Made by a program: the position numbers and the translations under genes | In this document: one piece after another, positions 16,448 to 24,532 of the stretch | How the letters are laid out: each line of letters begins with the position of its first letter | Numbering within the stretch: the stretch's first letter is position 1 | Source of the DNA: Actinomycetota bacterium | Lineage (GTDB): Bacteria > Actinomycetota > Actinomycetes > Nanopelagicales > Nanopelagicaceae | DNA length: 55,699 bases | Reading direction: 5' to 3' | NCBI GenBank assembly: GCA_009699205.1 | Contig: WLOP01000009.1 | Coordinates: 1 to 55,699 of the forward strand | Notes under the pieces: model-generated | What the model was told of the DNA's origin: nothing | What the model saw: the letters and a program-made list of their open reading frames with translations, nothing else | The model's database searches: none

Positions 16448-17473
16448 ATGGCAACCAACAAAAAGGTCGATGCGACTATTGATTTAGTCGCCAAATCAGC
16501 TGGGGTTAGCCGTGCGACAGTTTCGCGCGTTGTTAACGGAAGCGCCAAGGTCTCACCTGAGACCGAGAAAGCTGTTCGCCGCGCCATTGCAAAACATAAT
16601 TTCACACCTAACGTTAATGCTCGTCGCCTTGCGGGAGGTCGCAGTGGTTTAGTCGCATTAGTTCTTGAAGAGTCGAGTGAAGAGTTCTTCCTCAACCCAT
16701 TTTGGGGTTTTGTTGTTCAAGGATTTACATCAGCAATTACCGATGCCGGCATGCAGGCACTTCTCCTGATTCGACCAAAAACTGGAACTGAAGATTCACT
16801 CTTTGAATCCTTACGAGTTGCACAAGTCGACGGTATGGCGCTATTTAGCTGGCACCGACCAGTAAAGAGTTTCGAGAAATCAATTCCAGCAAATATGGCA
16901 GTTGTTTTCGGCGGCGACCTAGGTGGATCTGAAAAATTCGCATACGTCGACGTTGACAACGTTAAAGGCGGATATTTAGCAACAAAACACCTGATTGCGC
17001 AAGGTTGCAAGAATATTGTGACTATTACCGGAGATTTGAAACTGCAATCCGGGCGGGATCGTCTTGAAGGATTTGAAAAAGCCATGACTGAAGCGGGGCG
17101 CACAATCACATCAGTCGCAATTCTCAATGGGGACTACTCGATGTCTCGCGGAGAAGCTCTTACGCGCGAACTCATCAAGAATAAGGTTAAGTTCGATGGG
17201 ATTGTTGCAGGCAATGACCTCTCTGGTGTTGGTGCCGTCAACGCTTTATTGCAAAAAGGTTTCAAGGTCCCAGAGGATGTAAAAGTTATTGGGTTCGATG
17301 ATTCACCTGTGGCTGCCCGCAGCAATCCCGCGCTTTCAAGTATTTATCAACCCACTCGCGAATTAGGTGCAGAAGTGGCTCATACCTTGATTGCGATTCT
17401 TGCTGGTAAGAAGCCAGAGAAGAAGATGTTGCCAGTAAAGTTAGTGGTACGAGCTTCTACTGCTAAGAAATAG
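16448..17473 (+). CDS. LacI/GalR-family transcriptional regulator of the beta-glucan locus
   Basis: 341 residues, standard for the family. The helix-turn-helix lies at ~residues 11-34 (VAKSAGVSRATVSRVVNGSA), followed by the hinge helix VNARRLAGG. The sugar-binding domain starts near 70 (LVALVLEE) and includes VVFGGDLGG, DNVKGGYLATKHLI, GRDRLEGFEKAM and VIGFDDSPVA. Such proteins repress glycan genes until an oligosaccharide binds. It is convergent with the GH1 gene (4 bp apart). Five identical 14-bp near-palindromes typical of this family lie in the neighbouring control regions, so it is the obvious candidate to bind them. The effector sugar is inferred to be a beta-gluco-oligosaccharide. Confidence 0.9.
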   Translation: MATNKKVDATIDLVAKSAGVSRATVSRVVNGSAKVSPETEKAVRRAIAKHNFTPNVNARRLAGGRSGLVALVLEESSEEFFLNPFWGFVVQGFTSAITDAGMQALLLIRPKTGTEDSLFESLRVAQVDGMALFSWHRPVKSFEKSIPANMAVVFGGDLGGSEKFAYVDVDNVKGGYLATKHLIAQGCKNIVTITGDLKLQSGRDRLEGFEKAMTEAGRTITSVAILNGDYSMSRGEALTRELIKNKVKFDGIVAGNDLSGVGAVNALLQKGFKVPEDVKVIGFDDSPVAARSNPALSSIYQPTRELGAEVAHTLIAILAGKKPEKKMLPVKLVVRASTAKK

Positions 17474-17477
17474 TAAA

Positions 17478-18860
17478 TCAAGCGCCATTGTTGGCGATGA
17501 TCTCCTTGTAACGTTTGGCGCTCATTTTCGGAGTACGTTCCATGGTCTTGTAATCGACATAAACTAAACCAAAGCGCTTGCCGTACCCTTCAGCCCATTC
17601 AAAATTATCGAGCAAGGACCAAGCGAAATAACCTTTAATAGGAACTCCCGCTGCTGCCGCATCATAAAGTGATTCCACATGGCCAGATAAATACTTGGTC
17701 CGCGCAAGGTCATTAATGTTTCCATCTGCCTCTTTGATGTCGTCATAAGCTGCACCATTTTCGGTCACCATGATGTATCCGAATTGCGGCCAAGATGTGT
17801 GAACTCTCTTTAATACCTTTCCAAGGCCTTTTGGTGTTACTACCCATCCCATCCCGGTCAAAGAACCTGCTAGATCGGCTGGAGGTGAGGTGTCGGCTCG
17901 CTGTGGGAATGGTAAAAAACCCTCATCTAGGAAAGGTTTATCTTCCGGACGAGGACTTCGAATAAAGCTATCGCTGTAATAGTTGACGCCTAGAAATTCA
18001 TTCTGGCACTTTAAAAGCTCGTCATCCCCCGATTTCAGTACAGATGTAAGTGCCTCTCCATAGTAAGCGAGAATATTTTCAGGGTATTTTCCTGTTGTTA
18101 ACGCATCAATCCACCATCGGTTCAAATTGGAATCCATAAGAGCTGTTAATTCAACGAGATCTTTATCCTCTGGGTTCTCCAAATTGTGGTTGGTCATGTT
18201 TACCGTTATACCTACATGCGCCTCTGGTTGCACACTCTTAATCGCGCGTGTACCTGCAGCATGAGCAAGGGCTGTGTGATGAGATGCGGCAATTGCTAAT
18301 TTGTAATCCTTCTTGCCGGGGGCATGCACTCCGTTTGAATAACCTAACCAAGAGACACACCAAGGTTCATTTAAGGTAATCCAACTGTTGATGCGATCAC
18401 CGAATGCTTCTGCGCATGCTTTCGCATATTTTTCAAAAGCATCTACCGTGGCACGGTTAGCCCAGCCACCCGCATCTTCCAATTTCTGTGGCAAATCCCA
18501 GTGATAAAGAGTGACCATCGGTTCGATGTTGGCAGCGAGAAGCGCATCAATTAATTTGTTGTAAAAAGCAAAGCCTCGCTCTTCGCGCACTTCATCACCA
18601 TTAGGAAAAAGTCGCGGCCAAGCAATCGAGAAGCGATAGGCCTTGACGCCGAGGTTTTTCATGATTGCAATATCTTCTGGATAGCGGTGGTAGTGATCGC
18701 ACGCACTATCCCCAGTATCGCCATTAACAACCTTGCCAGGAGTCCTACTAAATGTGTCCCAAATGCTGACTCCGCGGCCGTCTAAGTTCGCAGCTCCTTC
18801 GATTTGGTAACTCGATGAAGCAGTACCCCACAGAAAATCTGATGGCAATTGCGAACTCAT
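17478..18860 (-). CDS. GH1 beta-glucosidase, cytoplasmic
   Basis: 460 residues, full-length GH1. It starts with the family signature FLWGTASSSYQIEGA. The acid/base is E165 in TLNEPW and the nucleophile is E367 in VTENGA; LDNFEWAEGY near the C-terminus forms the aglycone pocket. No signal peptide, so it cleaves imported beta-linked gluco-oligosaccharides to glucose. The gene is divergent from the cytoplasmic GH16 and shares with it an operator 74 bp upstream (18934-18947). Initiation: GGAG about 10 nt before the ATG. Confidence 0.93.
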   Translation of the reverse strand: MSSQLPSDFLWGTASSSYQIEGAANLDGRGVSIWDTFSRTPGKVVNGDTGDSACDHYHRYPEDIAIMKNLGVKAYRFSIAWPRLFPNGDEVREERGFAFYNKLIDALLAANIEPMVTLYHWDLPQKLEDAGGWANRATVDAFEKYAKACAEAFGDRINSWITLNEPWCVSWLGYSNGVHAPGKKDYKLAIAASHHTALAHAAGTRAIKSVQPEAHVGITVNMTNHNLENPEDKDLVELTALMDSNLNRWWIDALTTGKYPENILAYYGEALTSVLKSGDDELLKCQNEFLGVNYYSDSFIRSPRPEDKPFLDEGFLPFPQRADTSPPADLAGSLTGMGWVVTPKGLGKVLKRVHTSWPQFGYIMVTENGAAYDDIKEADGNINDLARTKYLSGHVESLYDAAAAGVPIKGYFAWSLLDNFEWAEGYGKRFGLVYVDYKTMERTPKMSAKRYKEIIANNGA

Positions 18861-18933
18861 ATACCTAGCGCTCCATCCGTGGCTCTTTTGTGACTTTGAA
18901 AGTTATTGGAGTTTATCCATATTTCACGCTGAT

Positions 18934-18947
18934 TGAAAGCGGTTTCA
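18934..18947. promoter_or_regulatory. LacI-type operator, site 1
   Basis: TGAAAGCGGTTTCA, a near-perfect palindrome around CG. It lies midway between the divergent GH1 and GH16 starts (73-74 bp from each) and overlaps the likely -35 region of the rightward promoter, whose -10 is TAGATT (18962-18967). It is identical to the four other sites in the locus. Confidence 0.8.
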
Positions 18948-18961
18948 CGGGAAATTAAGGG

Positions 18962-18967
18962 TAGATT
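18962..18967 (+). promoter_or_regulatory. -10 element of the cytoplasmic GH16 gene
   Basis: TAGATT 7 nt before an ATG (18975) that opens an 18-codon frame overlapping the GH16 start at 19021. The GH16 ATG has a GGAAGCGG ribosome site about 10 nt upstream. The operator covers the matching -35 position, consistent with repression. Confidence 0.45.
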
Positions 18968-19020
18968 TAAGGCTATGAAGCAAAGTGCGTGGGGAATATA
19001 TGCAGGAAGCGGGTTAGCGA

Positions 19021-19809
19021 ATGGCTCCTGAGAGCCCGGTGCTTTCCTGGTCAGAAAGTTTTGATGAGCCCACCTTGTCACCTCAAAGATGGAACTTCGA
19101 CGAAGGTGATGGGTCAGCCCACGGCCTTGTGGGTTGGGGTAATAATGAACTTCAGTTCTACACCGAAAATTCTTTAATTGTTAATAAAGGATTGAAAATC
19201 AGAGCTAGTAAGCAAAGCGAGGATACAACTCTTCAATGCTATTACGGCCCCGCCAAATGGAGCAGCGGGAAGATTCACACCGCCAATAAAGTTGCATTCA
19301 AATACGGACTCATAGAAGTTCGGGCGCAAATGCCAAAAGGAAAAGGAACTTGGCCAGCGCTCTGGTTGCTGGGAAACTCTCTTACTGAAGGAATTAAATG
19401 GCCGTTCTGCGGTGAGATAGATATTTTTGAAGGTGTCGGCAATAAACCTCACACTGTAAGAGGAACCATTCATGGCCCCGAATACTTCGGTGAAGAGGGC
19501 ATCACTCACGCTTTTGATTATTCCGACGAACTTTCATCTAGCCTTCATACTTACGCTATTTCCTGGGAAGAGAATCGAATCGCTTGGCTCTTTGATGGCC
19601 AACCATATTTTTCTCTCACACCGGATGATCCACGCCTAGTTGGCAAAGTATGGCCTTTTAATGAGAGCCATTACTTAATAATCAACTTAGCTATCGGCGG
19701 TTGGTTTGGTGGTGAGGTCGATCCCGACTTAACTACTGCCGAACTAAAGATTGAGTGGATACATCATTCGAGGATAAATGGAGTTGGCGAAGTTTTAACT
19801 AGTGCTTGA
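19021..19809 (+). CDS. GH16 beta-glucanase lacking a signal peptide (cytoplasmic laminarinase-like)
   Basis: 262 residues covering only the GH16 jelly-roll. The catalytic motif is GEIDIFE (nucleophile E132, acid/base E137), the ExDxxE beta-bulge form typical of laminarinases rather than lichenases. Other markers are WNFDE, GWGNNELQFYT, KGTWPALWLLG and LIINLAIGGWFGG. A TAG stop sits 2 codons before the ATG, so no export signal can be added upstream. It probably shortens imported beta-1,3-gluco-oligosaccharides ahead of GH1. It ends INGVGEV like its relatives, and overlaps the convergent GH16 gene by 11 bp. Confidence 0.88.
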   Translation: MAPESPVLSWSESFDEPTLSPQRWNFDEGDGSAHGLVGWGNNELQFYTENSLIVNKGLKIRASKQSEDTTLQCYYGPAKWSSGKIHTANKVAFKYGLIEVRAQMPKGKGTWPALWLLGNSLTEGIKWPFCGEIDIFEGVGNKPHTVRGTIHGPEYFGEEGITHAFDYSDELSSSLHTYAISWEENRIAWLFDGQPYFSLTPDDPRLVGKVWPFNESHYLIINLAIGGWFGGEVDPDLTTAELKIEWIHHSRINGVGEVLTSA

Positions 19810-21187
19810 TTACTTCGCCTACTCCATTAATTGAATAAACGCGGATGTAATCAAAGGCAGTGGTGGCAGAAGTTACAGATGAATCTACTGCCCCTGGAAA
19901 ATTTCCACCCATAGCTAAATTGACGATGAGGTAAAACTCGTGGTCAAAAACCCAGTCATCATCAGTCTTTTCAACGGTTTTATAGGCAACCCCATCCAAA
20001 TACCATGTGATGTGATCTGGCAACCAATCGATTGCGTAAGTGTGAAATTCACTAGAGAAACCATTCGGCATTTCTACGGTTCCTCCACGCCCTAAACCAC
20101 CCGAACGTATGCCATGCAAAGTTCCATAATTAGTAGTAGGTCGCCCGCCCATTAATTCGGTAACATCGATTTCTCCACAGACAGGCCACCAATGTTTATC
20201 GATATCTGCACCCAGTAACCAGAAAGCGGCCCACGTTCCTTGGCCAACAGGCCCTTTTATGCTGGATTCAATTCGTCCGTACTTAAAACCTACTTGACCT
20301 TTTGTGACAAATTTAGAGCTTATCCATTCACAAGGTGTCCCGTAATAGCAGGAGAAGACATTTGCTCCTGAGCGTGCGGCATTAATAGTTAAGACTCCTG
20401 ATGAATCAATCTGAGATTGTGTTTCGGTATACCACTGGCGTTCACCGTTGCCCCAACCTTGGTTATCGAAAGCTGTTCCATCGCTATTTTGTGGAACCCA
20501 AATCTTGGGGTCCACCGTATTTGTTGCAGATGCATTGAATTCATCAGACCAGATCAGTGAATAGTTATAAACAGTTTTTGGTATAAGAATAGAATTAGAA
20601 TTTTTCTTAAGTGTTGTGAAACCTTTTGCAGTATAAGAAGCTTGAACGCTTATCTCTGTTTCTGCATCTGATGATGTAAGAATATAAGTCGCCGAGTGGG
20701 CACCTGGTATATCGAATATTCCGTTAAACCATTGATAAGTAACTTTGGCAGAAGTTGGGACCATAGCCCCTGATGAAACTTTCAGCGCTTTATGTTGATC
20801 ATCTTTAAAATCAATCGTTAGCTCGCCGGCAACAAATACTTGCCCCAAGGTGACTATGTTGGATTTTCCTTGTAGAGATGTTCCATCTGGGAAAGTAGCA
20901 GTTTCAATGAATTGCAGTGACTTACTTCTTTGTTTGGTAGTGAAGACATAAGTAGTCTTGGTAGCGCCGCTTATGGCCTTGCCGCTGAGAAGCCATTTAT
21001 AGGTACTTTTTGCTGTGCTACTCCAACGTGCGGGCGTCGCGAGCACTGTCATCCCCTTGGCTATTGGGGCGATTGAGGGAGCCGTCACCATGGATGACGA
21101 GGTTGCCGACCCTGACGAAGGGATCAGGGTCGACATGGCCAGCGCTGCTATCAATGCAACGCTGGCTCTCCTCATCAATTTCTCCAT
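19799..21187 (-). CDS. Secreted GH16 beta-glucanase with N-terminal Ig-like modules
   Basis: 462 residues: signal peptide (~1-29, RRASVALIAALAMSTLIPSSGSA), then about 170 residues in two beta-rich modules of a repeated type (STYKWLLSGKAISGATKTTY and KVTYQWFNGIFDIPGAHSATY, both Y.W...G..I.GA...TY), then GH16 from ~205. Catalytic motif GEIDVTE (E339, E344). Substrate-side markers are GWGNGERQWYTE and GTWAAFWLLG. It ends YSINGVGEVIKH. The in-frame ATG at 21175 has GGAG at proper distance and may be the true start. Last gene of the SBP-malF-malG-surface protein-GH16 operon. Confidence 0.9.
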   Translation of the reverse strand: MEKLMRRASVALIAALAMSTLIPSSGSATSSSMVTAPSIAPIAKGMTVLATPARWSSTAKSTYKWLLSGKAISGATKTTYVFTTKQRSKSLQFIETATFPDGTSLQGKSNIVTLGQVFVAGELTIDFKDDQHKALKVSSGAMVPTSAKVTYQWFNGIFDIPGAHSATYILTSSDAETEISVQASYTAKGFTTLKKNSNSILIPKTVYNYSLIWSDEFNASATNTVDPKIWVPQNSDGTAFDNQGWGNGERQWYTETQSQIDSSGVLTINAARSGANVFSCYYGTPCEWISSKFVTKGQVGFKYGRIESSIKGPVGQGTWAAFWLLGADIDKHWWPVCGEIDVTELMGGRPTTNYGTLHGIRSGGLGRGGTVEMPNGFSSEFHTYAIDWLPDHITWYLDGVAYKTVEKTDDDWVFDHEFYLIVNLAMGGNFPGAVDSSVTSATTAFDYIRVYSINGVGEVIKH

Positions 21188-21209
21188 GGCGTTAAGTCGT
21201 TAACTCCGG

Positions 21210-22649
21210 TTATTTCACTACGACGGTAGAGGTGTAGCTCTTCCCATCGATAGTAATTTTCACGGTCTTTTTTCCTTTGGTAACCACATATTTAAGTACC
21301 TGGCTGGCACTTGTGATTGATGCACTTAGCCCAGCCTTAAGCCCAGTGATAGATACTGCAGCAGTTTTACCATTAGCGTTCTTAACGGTGATATTCATCG
21401 TGTACACCGTTTTACCTTTTACGGTTGCCTTAGTTGCTTTCGCAGTTACAGCAGGAACTAGAGGCGCTACCGGCACTCCATAGAAGTGGAATTCGACCAT
21501 GTCCGCGATATCTGTGGCTCCACCAGTAATCTCTGGGAAAATCTGGCTAAAAGTTCCGCCAGTAGTTGGGGCAGCTGTCAACGGAGTTGCAGGTTTTGCT
21601 TCACCATTCACATCTGTATTCTTAAGATCAAAGAGGACAAAACCAAGTGCATCGGTTGTGCCTTCAAGAAGCGCTTGGTCATTACCTTGTGTGGAATCTT
21701 TTGTAGCATCCGTGGCTGTCTTTCCATCTGTAATTGAGGCGTTAGAACCGCTATATGCCTTGTTCACATGCAACTTCACTTTTGTATTTGCAAGCGGTGT
21801 CTTGCCGTCATCACCAGTTACTTGGTAGACGAGAGTGAGCTTGGATCCCACTGGCGCATAGACCTGTCTAAAGTGCAGCCCTGGGGCGTACCAAGTATTT
21901 TCAACAGTAAATTTCTTCTCTAGATCTTCGCGATGGATTGAATTCGTATCGGTCAACCCTGGAGAAACTAACCGAATTGTTGGATGAGTTGCAGGAACAA
22001 CCTCTGGGCTAGAATCCGTGTAATAGTGGAATTCAGTGATGACAGAGTGATCAACCATCTGTCCAGCCACCTGAGGCAACATCTGTGAATGCAGATCTGT
22101 TAGGTCCCCATCAGGGAGTGTTGGATCAGTCAGTTTCGCTGGCTTCTTTTCGCCTAGTGGAGCTTTATCTAGGTCAATGATTGCAAAAGTTACGTTTCCA
22201 AATGCATCGGTTTTATGTGTCACATTCGCTTGATCCACAAGTTGCTTATCTACACCAGATGTGAAGGAATTATCAACCTGCAACATGGAAGTCGAGATGC
22301 TGTAACCTTTGTTAACACGCAACATCACGTCTTGATTAACCACTGGTTGACCGTTTTTATCGACTACATGGTAAGTGAGATTAACTGTTGATCCGATAGG
22401 AACATAGGCGCGTTGGAATACTAATCCCTCTCCGTACCACTTCATCGAAACCCAGTATTCACCCAGCGCTAAGTTCTTAGCTGAATCAGCTGTATTCGTC
22501 GCATCAAGCACAGGGCTGATAAGGGTGATTACGGCATCCTGGGGTGGAGTTCCTGCTGCGTGAGCAGGTACTAACCCAGTGCTGGCAATTCCAGTTGCTA
22601 GTGCAGTAGTTGCAACCACTGCCTTAACTTTCATCCAACTGATCTTCAT
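21210..22649 (-). CDS. Secreted protein with two copies of an unrecognised domain, candidate glycan-binding surface protein
   Basis: 479 residues: signal peptide (~1-32, ending AHAA), repeat 1 (~40-210), repeat 2 (~224-390) and an Ig-like C-terminal ~80 residues. Both repeats share LISPVL/LVSPGL, a Y.P.GS...L.Y.V strand pair, LRVNKGYS/LHVNKAYS, a late D..G.V.F strand and an EFHYY/EFHFY end. The same domain closes the protein at 31771. I do not recognise the family. It lies in the operon between malG (35 bp upstream) and GH16 (22 bp downstream). By position it may bind polysaccharide at the cell surface. No anchor motif such as LPXTG is visible. Confidence 0.75.
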   Translation of the reverse strand: MKISWMKVKAVVATTALATGIASTGLVPAHAAGTPPQDAVITLISPVLDATNTADSAKNLALGEYWVSMKWYGEGLVFQRAYVPIGSTVNLTYHVVDKNGQPVVNQDVMLRVNKGYSISTSMLQVDNSFTSGVDKQLVDQANVTHKTDAFGNVTFAIIDLDKAPLGEKKPAKLTDPTLPDGDLTDLHSQMLPQVAGQMVDHSVITEFHYYTDSSPEVVPATHPTIRLVSPGLTDTNSIHREDLEKKFTVENTWYAPGLHFRQVYAPVGSKLTLVYQVTGDDGKTPLANTKVKLHVNKAYSGSNASITDGKTATDATKDSTQGNDQALLEGTTDALGFVLFDLKNTDVNGEAKPATPLTAAPTTGGTFSQIFPEITGGATDIADMVEFHFYGVPVAPLVPAVTAKATKATVKGKTVYTMNITVKNANGKTAAVSITGLKAGLSASITSASQVLKYVVTKGKKTVKITIDGKSYTSTVVVK

Positions 22650-22684
22650 TGTGCGACCTTTCCCTAGTTGTTCATCTTGGATTT

Positions 22685-23530
22685 CTAACCTTTTACTGCT
22701 CCATCCATGACTCCGCTTACTAAGCGACGTCCTACAAAAATAAAGAGTATGAGCAATGGTGCGGTAGCTAAAAACGCTCCACCCATTTGAAGCGCATAAT
22801 CAAGTCCGTACATAGGCTTGAGTTGTGTGAGAGCTACCTGCAAGGTGAAGTGCTTGGGGCTTTGCAGAATAATCGTTGGCCACAGATAATCGTTCCACGC
22901 AGCTAAAAATGCGAATAGTCCTAAAACAAAGCTGCTTTGACGAATGATTGGTAGTACAACGCTCCAAAATATCCGTGGAACAGAAGCGCCATCAATGCTC
23001 GCAGCCTCCAATAACTCATTAGGCACTTGAGCATCAATAATCTGGCGCATCCAAAAAACACCAAAAGCCGTAACTAAGGCAGGGACGATAAGACCCAGAA
23101 GTGAGTCCATAAGGTGCATATTTCCGATGAGCATAAATAAAGGAATTATCCCGAGTTGGCTAGGCAACATCATCGTGCCGATAACAAATAGTATGAAAAA
23201 TCTTCTTCCTTTAAAATTAAGTTTGGCAAATGCAAAACCCGCAATTGCAGAAAAAATTACTTGTGCGCCAGCAATTGAGAGACCTACAATAAAAGTATTA
23301 CTTAACGCGCTCCCGAAGTAGACTCCTTCGGCATGCATCACTTTTTGGGCAACAATTAGGAATCTTCCACCGGGAACAAGTGATGGTGGACTCTTGGACA
23401 CCTCGGCGTTGGTATTAGATGCCACAACAAACATCCAATAGAAGGGAAAAATAGAGAGAAAAGTAATCACTGTCAGAAAGAAATAATTTATAGGTGAAAC
23501 TTTACGCCAGCGTGGAACCTTTTGGTTCAT
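22685..23530 (-). CDS. Sugar ABC transporter permease, MalG-type (CUT1)
   Basis: 281 residues with six membrane spans. N-terminal FLTVITFLSIFPFYWMFVVASN is typical of MalG-like permeases, and the EAA coupling loop reads ELLEAASIDGASVPRIFWSVVLPI (~165-190). The family forms the importer pore with a MalF-type partner. Its ATG overlaps the stop of the malF-type gene (ATGA, 23527-23530). Substrate inferred from linked GH16 and GH1 enzymes to be beta-gluco-oligosaccharides. No ATPase is encoded nearby. Confidence 0.9.
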   Translation of the reverse strand: MNQKVPRWRKVSPINYFFLTVITFLSIFPFYWMFVVASNTNAEVSKSPPSLVPGGRFLIVAQKVMHAEGVYFGSALSNTFIVGLSIAGAQVIFSAIAGFAFAKLNFKGRRFFILFVIGTMMLPSQLGIIPLFMLIGNMHLMDSLLGLIVPALVTAFGVFWMRQIIDAQVPNELLEAASIDGASVPRIFWSVVLPIIRQSSFVLGLFAFLAAWNDYLWPTIILQSPKHFTLQVALTQLKPMYGLDYALQMGGAFLATAPLLILFIFVGRRLVSGVMDGAVKG

Positions 23531-24504
23531 CGGGAACCTGCATCAGAGATTTTTCGCGTAATTAGAAAATTCACTGCAGAAATAATCATGACAATGAAAG
23601 TGATAACAATTCCGATCGCAGCTGCGTACCCATATTTATTATTAACAAACGCCTGGTTATAAAGGAATAAGGTAAGCGTAAGGAACTGCTTGCTTGAGCC
23701 TCCATCTGGAGCAAACTGTTGAGGTTCTGCGAATACTTGCAAACCGCCAATAGTGCCGACAACGATTACAAAGGTGATTGTGTTTCTTAACCCAGGAAGT
23801 GTTACATATACGAACTGCTTCCATTTACTTGCACCATCAACCGAGGCTGACTCGTACAATTCATCTGGGATCGCCAACATTGAGGCTAGGAATATCAAAG
23901 TGTTATAGCCGATCCATCGCCAAGTAATCATGGTTGCAATCGCAATATGGCTAGGGATGACACCTTCAATAAAATCTATATGGTGGCCAAGTCCAAAAAG
24001 GGTGAGGACATAATTGATCATTCCAAAATCGCGGCCAAATAACTGTTGGAAAACAATGGTAATTGCAATGACAGAGGTGATATTAGGTACCAAGAGAATC
24101 GTGCGCCAAAAAGACTTTCCTTTTAGGCGCTTGTTGCGCAATATTGCTGCAAATCCAATGGCCATAAACATCTGAGGAAAAGTGGAGAGCGCCCAGATAC
24201 TGAATGTATTTCGGATTGCCAGCCATAAATCCGAATCGTGTATCAAGTTATAGAAATTATGCAATCCTGCAAAAGTTGAACCACCCAGTGGATCCCATTG
24301 AAAGAAGGAGATGTAAACCGAGTAGATAACAGGTGCGAGTCCAAATACAAGGAACATAAAAAAGAATGGAGCTACAAAAAGAAAGCCCCAACGGCCATCT
24401 AAGGAGGCTACTCCAGGAAGTACCTTTGCCTCTTTTGGCTTCTTGTTTTTCCAAGGGGACAGAGGCGCTTTACGACGCCCCTGTCCACTCTTGGTTACAG
24501 ACAT
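23527..24504 (-). CDS. Sugar ABC transporter permease, MalF-type (CUT1)
   Basis: 325 residues. A basic cytoplasmic N-terminus (GQGRRKAPLSPWKNKKPKEA) precedes the first span (FLFVAPFFFMFLVFGLAPVIY). The EAA loop reads ELYESASVDGASKWKQFVYVTLPGL near residue 215. It pairs with the MalG-type permease in an importer. It lies 28 bp downstream of the binding-protein gene and overlaps the next gene by 4 bp, so the three are one transcription unit. Confidence 0.9.
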   Translation of the reverse strand: MSVTKSGQGRRKAPLSPWKNKKPKEAKVLPGVASLDGRWGFLFVAPFFFMFLVFGLAPVIYSVYISFFQWDPLGGSTFAGLHNFYNLIHDSDLWLAIRNTFSIWALSTFPQMFMAIGFAAILRNKRLKGKSFWRTILLVPNITSVIAITIVFQQLFGRDFGMINYVLTLFGLGHHIDFIEGVIPSHIAIATMITWRWIGYNTLIFLASMLAIPDELYESASVDGASKWKQFVYVTLPGLRNTITFVIVVGTIGGLQVFAEPQQFAPDGGSSKQFLTLTLFLYNQAFVNNKYGYAAAIGIVITFIVMIISAVNFLITRKISDAGSR

Positions 24505-24532
24505 TTCATCCCTATCTTTTTACTTTGGATGG

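Noticed and set aside
18975-19031. 18-codon frame before the cytoplasmic GH16 as a signal peptide after a frameshift
   Set aside because: Its translation (MKQSAWGIYAGSGLANGS) has no basic-hydrophobic signal structure, so a frameshifted export signal is unlikely.
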